NCBI GenBank assembly: GCA_963702055.1
Contig: OY969702.1
Location: forward strand, 1,984,001-2,048,000
Length of the DNA stretch: 64,000 nucleotides
Reading direction: 5' to 3'
Origin: CAWINX01 sp963702055
GTDB taxonomy: Bacteria > Actinomycetota > Thermoleophilia > Solirubrobacterales > 70-9
Every line of letters begins with the position of its first letter. Positions within the stretch are counted from its first letter, which is position 1. The notes beneath the pieces were generated by a model that saw only the letters and a list, made by a program, of their open reading frames with translations, ran no database searches and was not told where the DNA came from. Below, one piece after another: positions 48,167 through 56,393 of this stretch. Position numbers and translations under genes: made by a program.

Positions 48167-50894
48167 CCGCGGCACCGCGCCGAATCAACCAGCGGCGTGC
48201 CTCGTCGGCGCCCCAGACGATGAACGGCATCGGCAGCAGGATCGCCAGGTACTCGGCGGGCAGCGCCGCCGTACCGAAGACGCCCTGGAACAGCGGCACG
48301 TAGACGAGCAGCGCGGCGAGGCTCAGCTCGAAGGCGATTCCCCAGAGCAGCAGGCGGTTGCGGAAGACGCCGATCGAGCGCAGGGATGCCCGGTCGGTTC
48401 GCGCCGCGAACGCCGTGCCCACCTGGCAGACGACCATCGAGACGAAGGTCATCGTCGTCGCCTGCAAGTAGGCGTGATGCAGGGGCGTCCCCTCGCCGGT
48501 GGGGTCGTTGGGCGCCCAGCCGGCCCGCAGTAGCACGTAGAAGAAGGCGGCCATCGAGAGCGCCGCCGCGATCAGGCCGAGGAACAGCCAGGAACGGACC
48601 AGCATGCCGCGCGTGATGATGCTCTCCCGACGCGGGCGGGGGGGACGATCCATGATCCCCGGCTCGGCCCGTTCGCGACCGAGCGCCAGCGCCGGCAGGG
48701 TCTCGGTGCCGACGTCGACCGCGAGGATCTGCATCACCGTCAGCGGCAGCGGCACCGCCCCTCCCGCCAGGGCGAAGACGATGAAAGGCGTCACCTCCGG
48801 CGTCGTGTGGGTGAAGATGTAGACGATGAACTTGCGGATGTTGTCGTAGGTTCGCCGGCCCGCCGCGACCGCGGCGACGATCGTCGCGAAGTTGTCGTCG
48901 GTAAGCACCATCGTCGCCGCCTCGCGGGCGACGTCGGTCCCGGAGCGCCCCATCGCGACGCCGATGTCGGCGCGGCGCAGGGCGGGAGCGTCGTTGACGC
49001 CGTCGCCGGTCATTGCCACCGTGTGGCCCTCGGCGCGCAACGCGTCGGCGATCCGCAGCTTCGCCTCGGGCGTCGCTCTGGCGAAGATCAGCTCCTCCTC
49101 CTCGGCCAGCAGCCGGTCGAGCTCGGGCTCGTTGATCCGGTCCAGCTCCTCCTCGGTGACGATCCGCGGCTCGCCGCGGGCGATCCCGATCCGCCGGGCG
49201 ATCGCCGCCGCGGTCAGTCCGTGGTCGCCGGTGACGACGATGATCCGGATCCCGGCCTCGTGGCAGCGGGCCACCGCCTCCGGCACCTCGGCCCGCGGCG
49301 GGTCGATCATCGCAACCAGGCCGAGCAGGACGAGGTCGCGCTCCGCCTCCTCGCGCCGCCGCGGCAACCCGTCGCCGAGCGCCCGCCTGGCGACCGCCAG
49401 CACCCTCAGGCCCTGTCCCGCGTAGCCGTCGACGATCTCCTTCAGCCGTCGCCGCTCTCCATCCTCGATCGCCGCCGTCCCGCCGTTCCCGTCGGCGTGC
49501 CCGCGGCAGCGCGGCAGCACCGACTCCGGCGCCCCCTTGGTGTGGACGACGAAGGCGCCGTCGCGCTCGTCGACCGTCGACATCAGCTTCAGCACCGGGT
49601 CGAAGTGGAATTCGCGCAGCCGCCCCTCGGCCGCCGCGCCGCCGGTTTCCGCACCGAGGCGCCGCGCCGCGCGCAGCATCGCCAACTCGGTCGCGTCCCC
49701 GGCCGCCTCCCCGTCCTCGCCGAGGCGGGCGTTGTTGCAGGCGGCCATCGCCTCCGCCAGCGCCCCCATCCCCCCAACCGCCGAAGCTGGGTTTTCAAGG
49801 TCCAGCTCGCGGCCGGCGGCCCAGATTTTGGTGACCCGCATCCGGTTCTCGGTCAGCGTCCCGGTCTTGTCGGTGCAGATCACGTCGGTCGAGCCGAGTG
49901 TCTCGACCGCGCTGAGGCGCTTCACCACCGCGCCTTTGTGGGCGAGACCGCGCACCCCGCCCGCGAGTGCCAGGGTGATCACCGGCAACAGGCCCTCGGG
50001 GACGCTGCCGACGATCAGCCCGATCGCGAAGACGACGGCGTCGGCGATCGACAGTCCCGCCGCGAGGGTGGCGAGCGGGACGAAGGCGGCCCCGCTCGCC
50101 ACCGCGATCGCGGCGATCAGCCAGGCGATGCGGCGCACCTGCCGCTCCAGCGGGCTCTCCTCGCCCCCGGTCCGCTCCGAGAGCGCCGCGATCCTGCCCA
50201 GCTCGGTTCGCATCCCGGTGGCGAAGACCAGCGCTCGCGCCTCGCCGCCGGTGCAGCCGGTGCCGCTGAAGACGAGGTCCCGGGACTGGATCAGCGGCCT
50301 GCCGGCTTCTCCGACCCGGTCGGCCGAGCGCGTCGCGGTGACCGACTCACCGGTCAGGGTCGACATGTCGACCTCGACCGCCCCATCGATCAGCCGCGCG
50401 TCGGCCGAGACCCGGTCGCCCTCCTCGATCACGAGGACGTCGCCGGGGACGAGGCGGGGCGCCTCGATCTCCTCGACCGCGCCGTCCCGCAGCACCTTGG
50501 CGTGCTCCGGCAGGTACTCGCGCAGCGCCTCGACCGCCCGCTCGGCCTGCCTCTCCTGGGCGAAGGCGAAGGCGGCGTTGAGGATGATCACGACGATCAC
50601 CGCCACCGCCACGGGGACGATGCCGGCCAGGGCGGCGAGTCCGGCGGCCCCCCACAACAACAACGCCAGGGGGTGGGTGAACTGGCGCGCCAGCTCCCGC
50701 GGCCAGCGGCGGCCGCCGCGGCGCGTCAGCTCGTTAGGCCCATGGGTGAGCAGGCGACGCTCGGCCTCGCGCTCGGAGAGGCCCGCGCGTGAGGCGCGCA
50801 GGTCGCGCAGCAGCAACTCGATGCGCTCGTTGGGATCGGGCGCCGAGGCGATCGGCGCCTCGCCTTCTCGAGCGTCATGCTCGACGTTTCCCAC
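48162..50894 (-). CDS. P-type cation-transporting ATPase (P2-like)
   Basis: A 910-aa pump with the full domain order: N-terminal cation ATPase domain (LSEREAERRLLTHGPNEL), M1-M2, actuator with DMSTLTGESVT, M3-M4 with VGSVPEGLLPVITLAL, phosphorylation motif VICTDKTGTLTEN (about 335), nucleotide-binding KGAPESVLPRC, hinge TGDGVNDAPALRRADIGVAMG, and M5-M10. P2-type pumps move Ca2+, Mn2+ or Na+; the ion cannot be fixed by reading alone. GTG 50894 start. Convergent/downstream is the SGAT-protein gene, whose upstream repeats overlap this stop. Confidence 0.92.
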   Translation of the reverse strand: MGNVEHDAREGEAPIASAPDPNERIELLLRDLRASRAGLSEREAERRLLTHGPNELTRRGGRRWPRELARQFTHPLALLLWGAAGLAALAGIVPVAVAVIVVIILNAAFAFAQERQAERAVEALREYLPEHAKVLRDGAVEEIEAPRLVPGDVLVIEEGDRVSADARLIDGAVEVDMSTLTGESVTATRSADRVGEAGRPLIQSRDLVFSGTGCTGGEARALVFATGMRTELGRIAALSERTGGEESPLERQVRRIAWLIAAIAVASGAAFVPLATLAAGLSIADAVVFAIGLIVGSVPEGLLPVITLALAGGVRGLAHKGAVVKRLSAVETLGSTDVICTDKTGTLTENRMRVTKIWAAGRELDLENPASAVGGMGALAEAMAACNNARLGEDGEAAGDATELAMLRAARRLGAETGGAAAEGRLREFHFDPVLKLMSTVDERDGAFVVHTKGAPESVLPRCRGHADGNGGTAAIEDGERRRLKEIVDGYAGQGLRVLAVARRALGDGLPRRREEAERDLVLLGLVAMIDPPRAEVPEAVARCHEAGIRIIVVTGDHGLTAAAIARRIGIARGEPRIVTEEELDRINEPELDRLLAEEEELIFARATPEAKLRIADALRAEGHTVAMTGDGVNDAPALRRADIGVAMGRSGTDVAREAATMVLTDDNFATIVAAVAAGRRTYDNIRKFIVYIFTHTTPEVTPFIVFALAGGAVPLPLTVMQILAVDVGTETLPALALGRERAEPGIMDRPPRPRRESIITRGMLVRSWLFLGLIAAALSMAAFFYVLLRAGWAPNDPTGEGTPLHHAYLQATTMTFVSMVVCQVGTAFAARTDRASLRSIGVFRNRLLLWGIAFELSLAALLVYVPLFQGVFGTAALPAEYLAILLPMPFIVWGADEARRWLIRRGAAA

Positions 50895-50973
50895 GCGGCC
50901 ACCTTAGACCTCGCCAACCTCGCGGGAAAACACGGATGCCACCCCCGACCCCGGGGGCTTAGATAGAGATCCC

Positions 50974-51681
50974 ATGTCCACGCCTTCGCACGCCTCGTCC
51001 CCCGCTAACCTCGTTGCGGTGCCGGATCCATCGGAGCGAGACGACGGGGTCAAGGAGACGACGACGATCGTCCTCGCGGACGACCACACGGTGGTCAGGA
51101 GCGCGCTGCGCATGTTGTTGGAGGCGGAGCCGGGCTTCGAGGTCCTTGCTGAGGCGGGAGACGCCGACGCGGCGATCCGCTACGTCAGGGGCCACAAACC
51201 CACGGTCTTAATCCTCGACCTGAACATGCCGGGGCGCTCCAGCCTCGAAGCGGTCCCGGACATCCAGGAGGCCTCTCCGAAGACGGAGATAGTCGTCCTG
51301 ACGATGCAAAACGAGCCGGCCTTTGCCCGCAAGGCCCTCCAGGCCGGGGTGCGCGGCTACGTCCTCAAGGAGGCGGCGGACGCGGAGCTGGTCCAGGCCG
51401 TGAAGAGCGCCGCCAAGGGAGACACCTACCTCCAGCCAGCGCTCGGCGCCCGTCTCGTCTCCGAGCCGGAGACCACCCGTGCCGACGAGCTGAGCGAGAG
51501 GGAGCGGGAGGTGCTCCGCCTGATCGCCCTCGGCCACACCAACGCCGAGATCGCCGAACAGCTCTACCTCAGCATCCGCACCGTGGAGAGCCACCGCGCC
51601 CACATCCAGCAGAAGCTGCGACTCTCCAGCCGCGCCGAGCTGGTGCGCTACGCGCTCGAGCGCGGCATGGTCGAGACCTAG
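50974..51681 (+). CDS. NarL/FixJ-family response regulator
   Basis: A 235-aa regulator with about 25 extra N-terminal residues before the receiver. Receiver: IVLADDHTVVR (about 31-41), phosphoacceptor Asp in LILDLNMPGRSS, Thr in VVLTMQ and Lys in GYVLKEAAD. The C-terminal GerE HTH reads LSEREREVLRLIALGHTNAE then IAEQLYLSIRTVESHRAHI. No kinase is adjacent. ATG 50974 starts about 80 bp from the divergent ATPase gene; a CCCCCG/CGGGGG hairpin lies between at about 50943. Confidence 0.92.
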   Translation: MSTPSHASSPANLVAVPDPSERDDGVKETTTIVLADDHTVVRSALRMLLEAEPGFEVLAEAGDADAAIRYVRGHKPTVLILDLNMPGRSSLEAVPDIQEASPKTEIVVLTMQNEPAFARKALQAGVRGYVLKEAADAELVQAVKSAAKGDTYLQPALGARLVSEPETTRADELSEREREVLRLIALGHTNAEIAEQLYLSIRTVESHRAHIQQKLRLSSRAELVRYALERGMVET

Positions 51682-51714
51682 GCGGGCGCGATGTGTCGTT
51701 GGGGCGGTGTCTGA

Positions 51715-53130
51715 ATGGCGCAGCCCAAATTCATCGAGATCGCGCCCCAGCCGTTGGAGCGCTACCGGGACCTGCTCGGCTCCGAGTACGCGGGCTTCGA
51801 GCAGGTCGCCGAGCGGGCGAAGAAGACGTTTGCCGGCCGGGCGATCTGGCACGTCAACTCCACCCACCGTGGCGGCGGCGTCGCCGAGATGCTGGGCTCG
51901 CTGCTGCCCTACGTTCGCGGGGTCGGCGTCGACACCCGCTGGGTCGTCCTGCGTGAGAAGCCGGAGTTCTTCACCGTCACCAAGCGCATCCACAACAACC
52001 TGCACGGCGACCCCGGCGACGGGGGCGAGCTTGGCGCCGAGGAGCGCGAGGTCTACGAGGGGGCGATGGAGGACAGCGCTCGCCACCTCACCCGGCTGCT
52101 GCAGCCCGGCGACGTGGTCTACCTCCACGACCCTCAGACCGCCGGGTTGGCGCAGCGGGTCCGCGACGGGGGGGTGAAGGTCGTCTGGCGGTGCCACATC
52201 GGGGTCGACGAGCCCAACGAGCTGGTGCGACGGGCATGGGACTTCTTGCGCCCCTACGTCGAGACGGCCGACGCCTACGTGTTCTCGCGCCGCCAGTACT
52301 TCTGGGACGGGCTCGACGAAGATCGGCTGTGGGTGGTGCCACCGTCGGTCGACCCGTTCTCACCGAAGAATCAGGAGATGGATCCGGCAACCGTCGAGGC
52401 GATCGTCGGGGTGATCGGCCTCGGTCCCCGCCGCCCCGAGGCGGCGCCTGTTTTCACCCGGGGGGATGGGACGCCCGGGCGGGTGGAGCGTCGCGCCGAG
52501 GTCCTCCAGGAGGAGCCACTTCCAACCGGCGCGAAGCTGGTCACCCAGGTCTCTCGCTGGGACCGGTTGAAGGACCCGCTCGGGGTGCTCGAGTGCTTTG
52601 CCGAGCACCTCGACGACCCCGAGGCGCACCTCGTCCTCGCCGGGCCCGCGACGGAGGCGGTCTCCGACGATCCCGAGGGCGCCGAGGTGTTCGAGGCGGT
52701 CGCGGCGGCCTGGCGCCGCTTGCCGGAGGATGTCCGCCGTCGGGCGCATCTCGTCAGCCTGCCGATGTACGACCTCGACGAGAACGGCGCGATGGTCAAT
52801 GCGATCCAGCGTCGCGCCGACGTGCTCGTGCAGAAGAGCATCGCCGAGGGCTTCGGGATGACCGTCGCCGAGGGGATGTGGAAGGAGCGGGCCGTGGTCG
52901 GCAGTGGGGTTGGCGGGATCCAGGATCAGATCGTCGACGGCGAGAGCGGCGTCCTGGTCGAGGACCCGGGCGACCTGGAGGGGTTCGGCCGCGCGATCGG
53001 CGCCTTGCTGGACGACCCGGCTCGCGCCGAGCGACTGGGCAAGGCGGCGCGGCGGCGGATCAGGGAGGGCTTCCTCGGCATCCACCGATTGACGCAGTAC
53101 GTCGAGCTGGTCGCCGGCCTCGGCTCTTAG
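51715..53130 (+). CDS. treT: trehalose synthase TreT (trehalose glycosyltransferring)
   Basis: A 471-aa GT4-family enzyme joining NDP-glucose and glucose to trehalose. N-terminal domain: IWHVNSTHRGGGVAEMLGSLLPY, DTRWVVL and HNNLHG; then VYLHDPQTAGL and WRCHIGVDEPN. C-terminal domain: TQVSRWDRLKDPLGVLECF, with LVLAGPATEAVSDDPEG, and the E-x7-E site in QKSIAEGFGMTVAEGMWKERAVV. Agreement with archaeal/bacterial TreT is strong over the whole length. A second region about 235-265 (RRPEAAPVFTRGDGTPGRVER) is longer than usual. It likely supplies a compatible solute. Confidence 0.9.
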   Translation: MAQPKFIEIAPQPLERYRDLLGSEYAGFEQVAERAKKTFAGRAIWHVNSTHRGGGVAEMLGSLLPYVRGVGVDTRWVVLREKPEFFTVTKRIHNNLHGDPGDGGELGAEEREVYEGAMEDSARHLTRLLQPGDVVYLHDPQTAGLAQRVRDGGVKVVWRCHIGVDEPNELVRRAWDFLRPYVETADAYVFSRRQYFWDGLDEDRLWVVPPSVDPFSPKNQEMDPATVEAIVGVIGLGPRRPEAAPVFTRGDGTPGRVERRAEVLQEEPLPTGAKLVTQVSRWDRLKDPLGVLECFAEHLDDPEAHLVLAGPATEAVSDDPEGAEVFEAVAAAWRRLPEDVRRRAHLVSLPMYDLDENGAMVNAIQRRADVLVQKSIAEGFGMTVAEGMWKERAVVGSGVGGIQDQIVDGESGVLVEDPGDLEGFGRAIGALLDDPARAERLGKAARRRIREGFLGIHRLTQYVELVAGLGS

Positions 53131-53137
53131 CGGCCGC

Positions 53138-53974
53138 TCAGGGAGCCAGCTCGCCGCCGTCGACCGGGACGGTGACGCCGGTGACGAAGGCCGCCGCGTC
53201 GCTGACCAGGAAGAGCGCCACCCTGGCCACGTCGTCGGGCTGTCCGACTCGGCCCAGGGGAAGGGACTCGGTCAGGTTCTCCAGCAGCTCCTGCACCGGC
53301 TCGCCGGCGCTGTCGCGCAGGGTGTCGATCCCCGGCGTCTCGATCACCGTCGGCGCGATCGCCACGACCCTTATGCCCTGCGGGCCGAGCGCCGCGGCGG
53401 CGCCTTTGGTCATCCCCCGCACCGCCCACTTGCTGGCGCTGTAGGGGCCGGCGCCACGGTAGGCGGCGGTCGAGGCGAGGTTGAGGATGACGCCGCCGCC
53501 CGCCTCGATCATCCTCGCGCCGGCCGCCTGTAGGCCCATGTAGGAGCCGGTCAGGTTGATGCGGAGGACGCGGTCGAAGTCGGCGGCGCTCGCGGCCATC
53601 GGATCGAGCGCCTCGGCGGGGAAGATGCCGGCGTTGTTGACCCAGATGTCGAGGCCGCCGAGCTCCTCGACCGCCAGGGCGGCGATCGACTCGGGGCCCG
53701 CGGGATCGCCGACGTCGAGCGCCGCCGCCAGGGCACGGCCCCCGGTCAGCGAGCCGATCTCTTCGGCGACCTGCTGCGCGAGGTCGGCGTCGAGGTCGGC
53801 GACGACCGTCGCCGCCCCGGCTTCCACCAGGCGCGTCGCGATCGCCCGGCCGATGCCCTTCGCCGCCCCGGTCACCACCGCCACCTTGCCGTCGAGCCGC
53901 AGCAGGCGCTCGACGGGCGAATCGCTTGGGTCGGTTGCCGTCAACGGAGGGCGCCTTCGGTGCGGTTTCCGCAA
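53138..53974 (-). CDS. short-chain dehydrogenase/reductase
   Basis: A 278-aa classical SDR. Cofactor motif VTGAAKGIGRAIATRLVEAG, the Asp after the second strand in VVADLDAD (favours NAD), NNAG in DIWVNNAGIFPAE, catalytic Ser in ILNLASTAAYRG and Y-x3-K in PYSASKWAVRG. C-terminal SDAAAFVTGVTVPVDGGELAP. The open frame begins at 53974 with a basic extension of about 28 residues; a start nearer VERLLRLDGKVAVV is possible. Substrate unknown. Convergent with treT. Confidence 0.9.
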   Translation of the reverse strand: MRKPHRRRPPLTATDPSDSPVERLLRLDGKVAVVTGAAKGIGRAIATRLVEAGAATVVADLDADLAQQVAEEIGSLTGGRALAAALDVGDPAGPESIAALAVEELGGLDIWVNNAGIFPAEALDPMAASAADFDRVLRINLTGSYMGLQAAGARMIEAGGGVILNLASTAAYRGAGPYSASKWAVRGMTKGAAAALGPQGIRVVAIAPTVIETPGIDTLRDSAGEPVQELLENLTESLPLGRVGQPDDVARVALFLVSDAAAFVTGVTVPVDGGELAP

Positions 53975-53992
53975 TCCGTCATGAAGGGGAAC

Positions 53993-54577
53993 CTATGGCG
54001 TCTCGGACCCTCTGTCATCGGGGAAAACCCGAAACGGCCACCCCAGCAGCGCCACCAACACGATCAGCATCGCGATCTGAACGGCGATCCCCAGGGGAGA
54101 GGTCAGCGAGTCGAGCGCCACCGCGCCGAGGTTGCGCTCGGCGATCGAGGCGACACCGACGTAGATCGAGTAGGAGACGAGCCGACCGGCGAAGAACGCC
54201 GCGGTCAGCGGCAGCAGGGGGACAGTCAACAGGCCGGCGGCGACGAAGAGCTGTCCGGATGGCACGGGGGAGACGGCGAACAGGCCGAGCCCGGCCACGG
54301 CGCGGCCGCGGTTCGCGGTCAGCGCTGCTTCGGCGCGGTCGAGTCGGCGCAGACGGGCAGCCGAGAAGCGCGGCCGCAGGCGCCGTGTCCCGTTCGCCAG
54401 CAGGAAACGTCCCGAGGCCGCCGCCAGGGCTCCGCCCAGCACCAGCGGCACGGCCGGCAGGTCGAAGTCGAGGCTGAAGAAGACCAGCAGCGCCCAGGTG
54501 GGGGGCCCGAAGGCCGGCAGCAGGTTGACGGCGAAGACGACCGCGAGCGCGATTCCGTATTGGGCCGCGGCTGACAC
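53993..54577 (-). CDS. VTT/DedA-like small membrane protein
   Basis: A 194-aa protein with four or five helices. It shows a re-entrant-like segment LPAFGPPTWALLVFFSL near the start and GLGLFAVSPVPSGQLFVAAGLL in the middle, the pattern of VTT (SNARE-associated Golgi/DedA) proteins in which Pro/Gly-rich half-helices form a lipid scramblase-like fold. GTG 54577. The SDR gene begins 18 bp beyond its stop in the same direction, so the two may be co-transcribed. Confidence 0.6.
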   Translation of the reverse strand: MSAAAQYGIALAVVFAVNLLPAFGPPTWALLVFFSLDFDLPAVPLVLGGALAAASGRFLLANGTRRLRPRFSAARLRRLDRAEAALTANRGRAVAGLGLFAVSPVPSGQLFVAAGLLTVPLLPLTAAFFAGRLVSYSIYVGVASIAERNLGAVALDSLTSPLGIAVQIAMLIVLVALLGWPFRVFPDDRGSETP

Positions 54578-54607
54578 CGCGCCTACGCTAGTCGGCGACT
54601 CCCCGGT

Positions 54608-55234
54608 TCAGCCGCCGACCTGGGCGGACAGCCAGGGGCCGGCGGCCGAGATCGTCGCCAGCGCGAGGCCCAGCCCGGCGGCGAGCGAGGTGAAGAGCAG
54701 CGCGACGCGCAGTCCCGAGCCGGCCAGCTCCGCCTCGCGCCCACCATTGCGGCGCCAGTCCGGCAGCGCCAGGTCGGGCAGGTGGAGGACGTGCCCGAGG
54801 ACGTGGATCGCCATGAATCCGAACCAGAGGATGAAGCTCGCCTTGTGCAGGAACTTGAGCGAGCCTCCGTCGGGCCCGGCGATCAGCAGGGCGACACCGG
54901 TGCCGAACAGGGCCAGGCTGGTCAGGACCACCCCCGGCGCCAGGATCCGCATCAGCCAGGGGGGCGGGCCCTTGAGCCGGTAGGGAGGGGTGCCCAGGTA
55001 GTAGCGGGTGAAGCGGTAGCCGGTGCTGCCCAGCTTCAACAGGACCGGCGGGATCAAGAGCATGCCGATGAAGATGTGGGGACCAACCAGGGGGCCGATG
55101 AAGGGGATCGTCAGTCCCTCGATCGCCAACAGGACGATCAGCATCGCCCCGGCGCCGCCGGTCAGGCGGGCGTTGCCGTCGACGCCGGCGCGCGTCGGCG
55201 CTTTGCTCTCGCTGTACATGGGCACGATGCTCAT
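54608..55234 (-). CDS. b561-like four-helix membrane protein
   Basis: A 208-aa protein with four or five helices. Candidate heme ligands: His in LVGPHIFIGMLLIPPVLL, His in FLHKASFILWFGFMAIHVLGHVLHL. A charged loop TRYYLGTPPYRLKGPPPW joins the second and third helices. It looks like a cytochrome b561/DUF4405-type protein. The start could be ATG 55234 or the ATG five codons later. It is divergent from the DoxX-Rieske gene across 91 bp holding CTTA repeats and a palindrome, so the two may be co-regulated and act together. Confidence 0.65.
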   Translation of the reverse strand: MSIVPMYSESKAPTRAGVDGNARLTGGAGAMLIVLLAIEGLTIPFIGPLVGPHIFIGMLLIPPVLLKLGSTGYRFTRYYLGTPPYRLKGPPPWLMRILAPGVVLTSLALFGTGVALLIAGPDGGSLKFLHKASFILWFGFMAIHVLGHVLHLPDLALPDWRRNGGREAELAGSGLRVALLFTSLAAGLGLALATISAAGPWLSAQVGG

Positions 55235-55242
55235 CTTCGACG

Positions 55243-55279
55243 CTTACGGCCGCTTAACGCGTGCGTGAGAGGTCTCTCA
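55243..55279. promoter_or_regulatory. CTTA repeats and TGAGAG-GT-CTCTCA palindrome between divergent redox genes
   Basis: CGCTTA occurs at 55241 and 55251 (10 bp apart), and the 14-bp element TGAGAG-GT-CTCTCA lies at 55266-55279. The same order (CTTA-type repeats then TGAGAG palindrome) is seen at 47756-47814. It lies 9-45 bp from the minus gene and 47-83 bp from the plus gene. Confidence 0.45.
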
Positions 55280-55325
55280 TGGAGGTCTGAGCAGGGGTTT
55301 AGGGACCGGCGAGACAGTCAGTGCA

Positions 55326-56393
55326 ATGCGCGACGTCCGTGGCATGGGGAGCACCTCGCCCGCAATGGCGCTCTTCCCCCTGCGCCTCTTCCTCGGCGTC
55401 ACTTTCGTCTACGCGGGGATCCAGAAGCTCAGCGACCCGGGTTTCCTGCACGCCGGAGCGCCCACCTACATCGGCACCCAGCTGCACGGCTTCGCGGCCG
55501 GGACGCCCGGCGGGTTCGTCCTGCGCACCTTCGCTCTGCCCCATCCGGAGCTTGCCGGGGTCGCGGTCGCGGTCACCGAGATCCTGATCGGGCTGCTCGT
55601 CACCGCCGGGCTCTTCACCCGGATCGCCGCCGTCGCCGGCCTCGGCCTCAACTTCCTCCTCTTCCTGACCGCAAGCTGGCACACGACCCCCTACTTCCTC
55701 GGGCCGGACCTGGTCTTCACGTTTGCCTGGCTGCCCTTCGTCCTCGCCGGGGCAAAGGGGCAGCCGGCCCTCGACAACATCACCTGGCGCCCCTCCGCTG
55801 CGATGGCCCGTCGCACCCACCTGCGCCCGGTCGAGGCGGAGAGCGAGGAGGCCGTCGCGATCTCTACCCGACGGGCGCTGCTCGCCGAGTTCGCCGGGAT
55901 GGCGGTGGCGATCGCCGGGATCTCGACCCTCGTCAAGGGCGCCTACTCACCGCCGCGGGCCCTGGGCGGCAGCACCGCGCGCTCTTCGGGAGGGGGGAGC
56001 TCGCCTGGCGCGGGTAGCCCGCCGAGCGCCACCGCCGGCAACGGCGCCGGTGCGGGGTCGACGGCGGCGCGCTCCTCTCTCCCCTCCGGCGCCGTCAAGC
56101 TCGGGCCGGCGAGTCGCCTGCCGAGCGGCCAGGGCGCCACCTACAGCGATCCGTCCGACGGCTCGGCGGACATCGTGATCCGCCAGTCCGACGGCAGCTT
56201 GAAAGCGTTCAGCGCGGTCTGCACCCACGCCGGTTGCACGGTCGGCTACCAGGGCGGCGTCATCGTTTGTCCCTGTCACGGCGGCGAGTACAGCGCCCAG
56301 ACCGGCGAGGTGATCGCCGGCCCCCCGCCCAGCCCGCTGGCGCCCAAGCAGGTGGTCGAAGCCGGAGGCCAGATCTACGCCGTGCCGAGCTGA
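55326..56393 (+). CDS. DoxX-Rieske fusion protein
   Basis: A 355-aa membrane protein. Residues about 15-150 are a four-helix DoxX domain (FPLRLFLGVTFVYAGIQKLSDPGFL and TEILIGLLVTAGLFTRIAAVAGLGLN). A helix near 190-215 (a second anchor or Tat-like segment RRALLAEFAGMAVAIAGIS) and a Ser/Gly-rich linker follow. The C-terminal Rieske domain has both cluster loops, CTHAGC (about 299) and CPCHGG (about 316), so it should bind [2Fe-2S]. It likely moves electrons between quinol and an acceptor, possibly with the b561-like protein encoded divergently. The 3' end overlaps the convergent kinase gene by 19 bp. Confidence 0.9.
   Translation: MRDVRGMGSTSPAMALFPLRLFLGVTFVYAGIQKLSDPGFLHAGAPTYIGTQLHGFAAGTPGGFVLRTFALPHPELAGVAVAVTEILIGLLVTAGLFTRIAAVAGLGLNFLLFLTASWHTTPYFLGPDLVFTFAWLPFVLAGAKGQPALDNITWRPSAAMARRTHLRPVEAESEEAVAISTRRALLAEFAGMAVAIAGISTLVKGAYSPPRALGGSTARSSGGGSSPGAGSPPSATAGNGAGAGSTAARSSLPSGAVKLGPASRLPSGQGATYSDPSDGSADIVIRQSDGSLKAFSAVCTHAGCTVGYQGGVIVCPCHGGEYSAQTGEVIAGPPPSPLAPKQVVEAGGQIYAVPS

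Noticed and set aside
48807..50792. 661-codon plus-strand open frame
   Set aside because: Antisense shadow of the P-type ATPase gene, all of whose catalytic motifs are on the minus strand.
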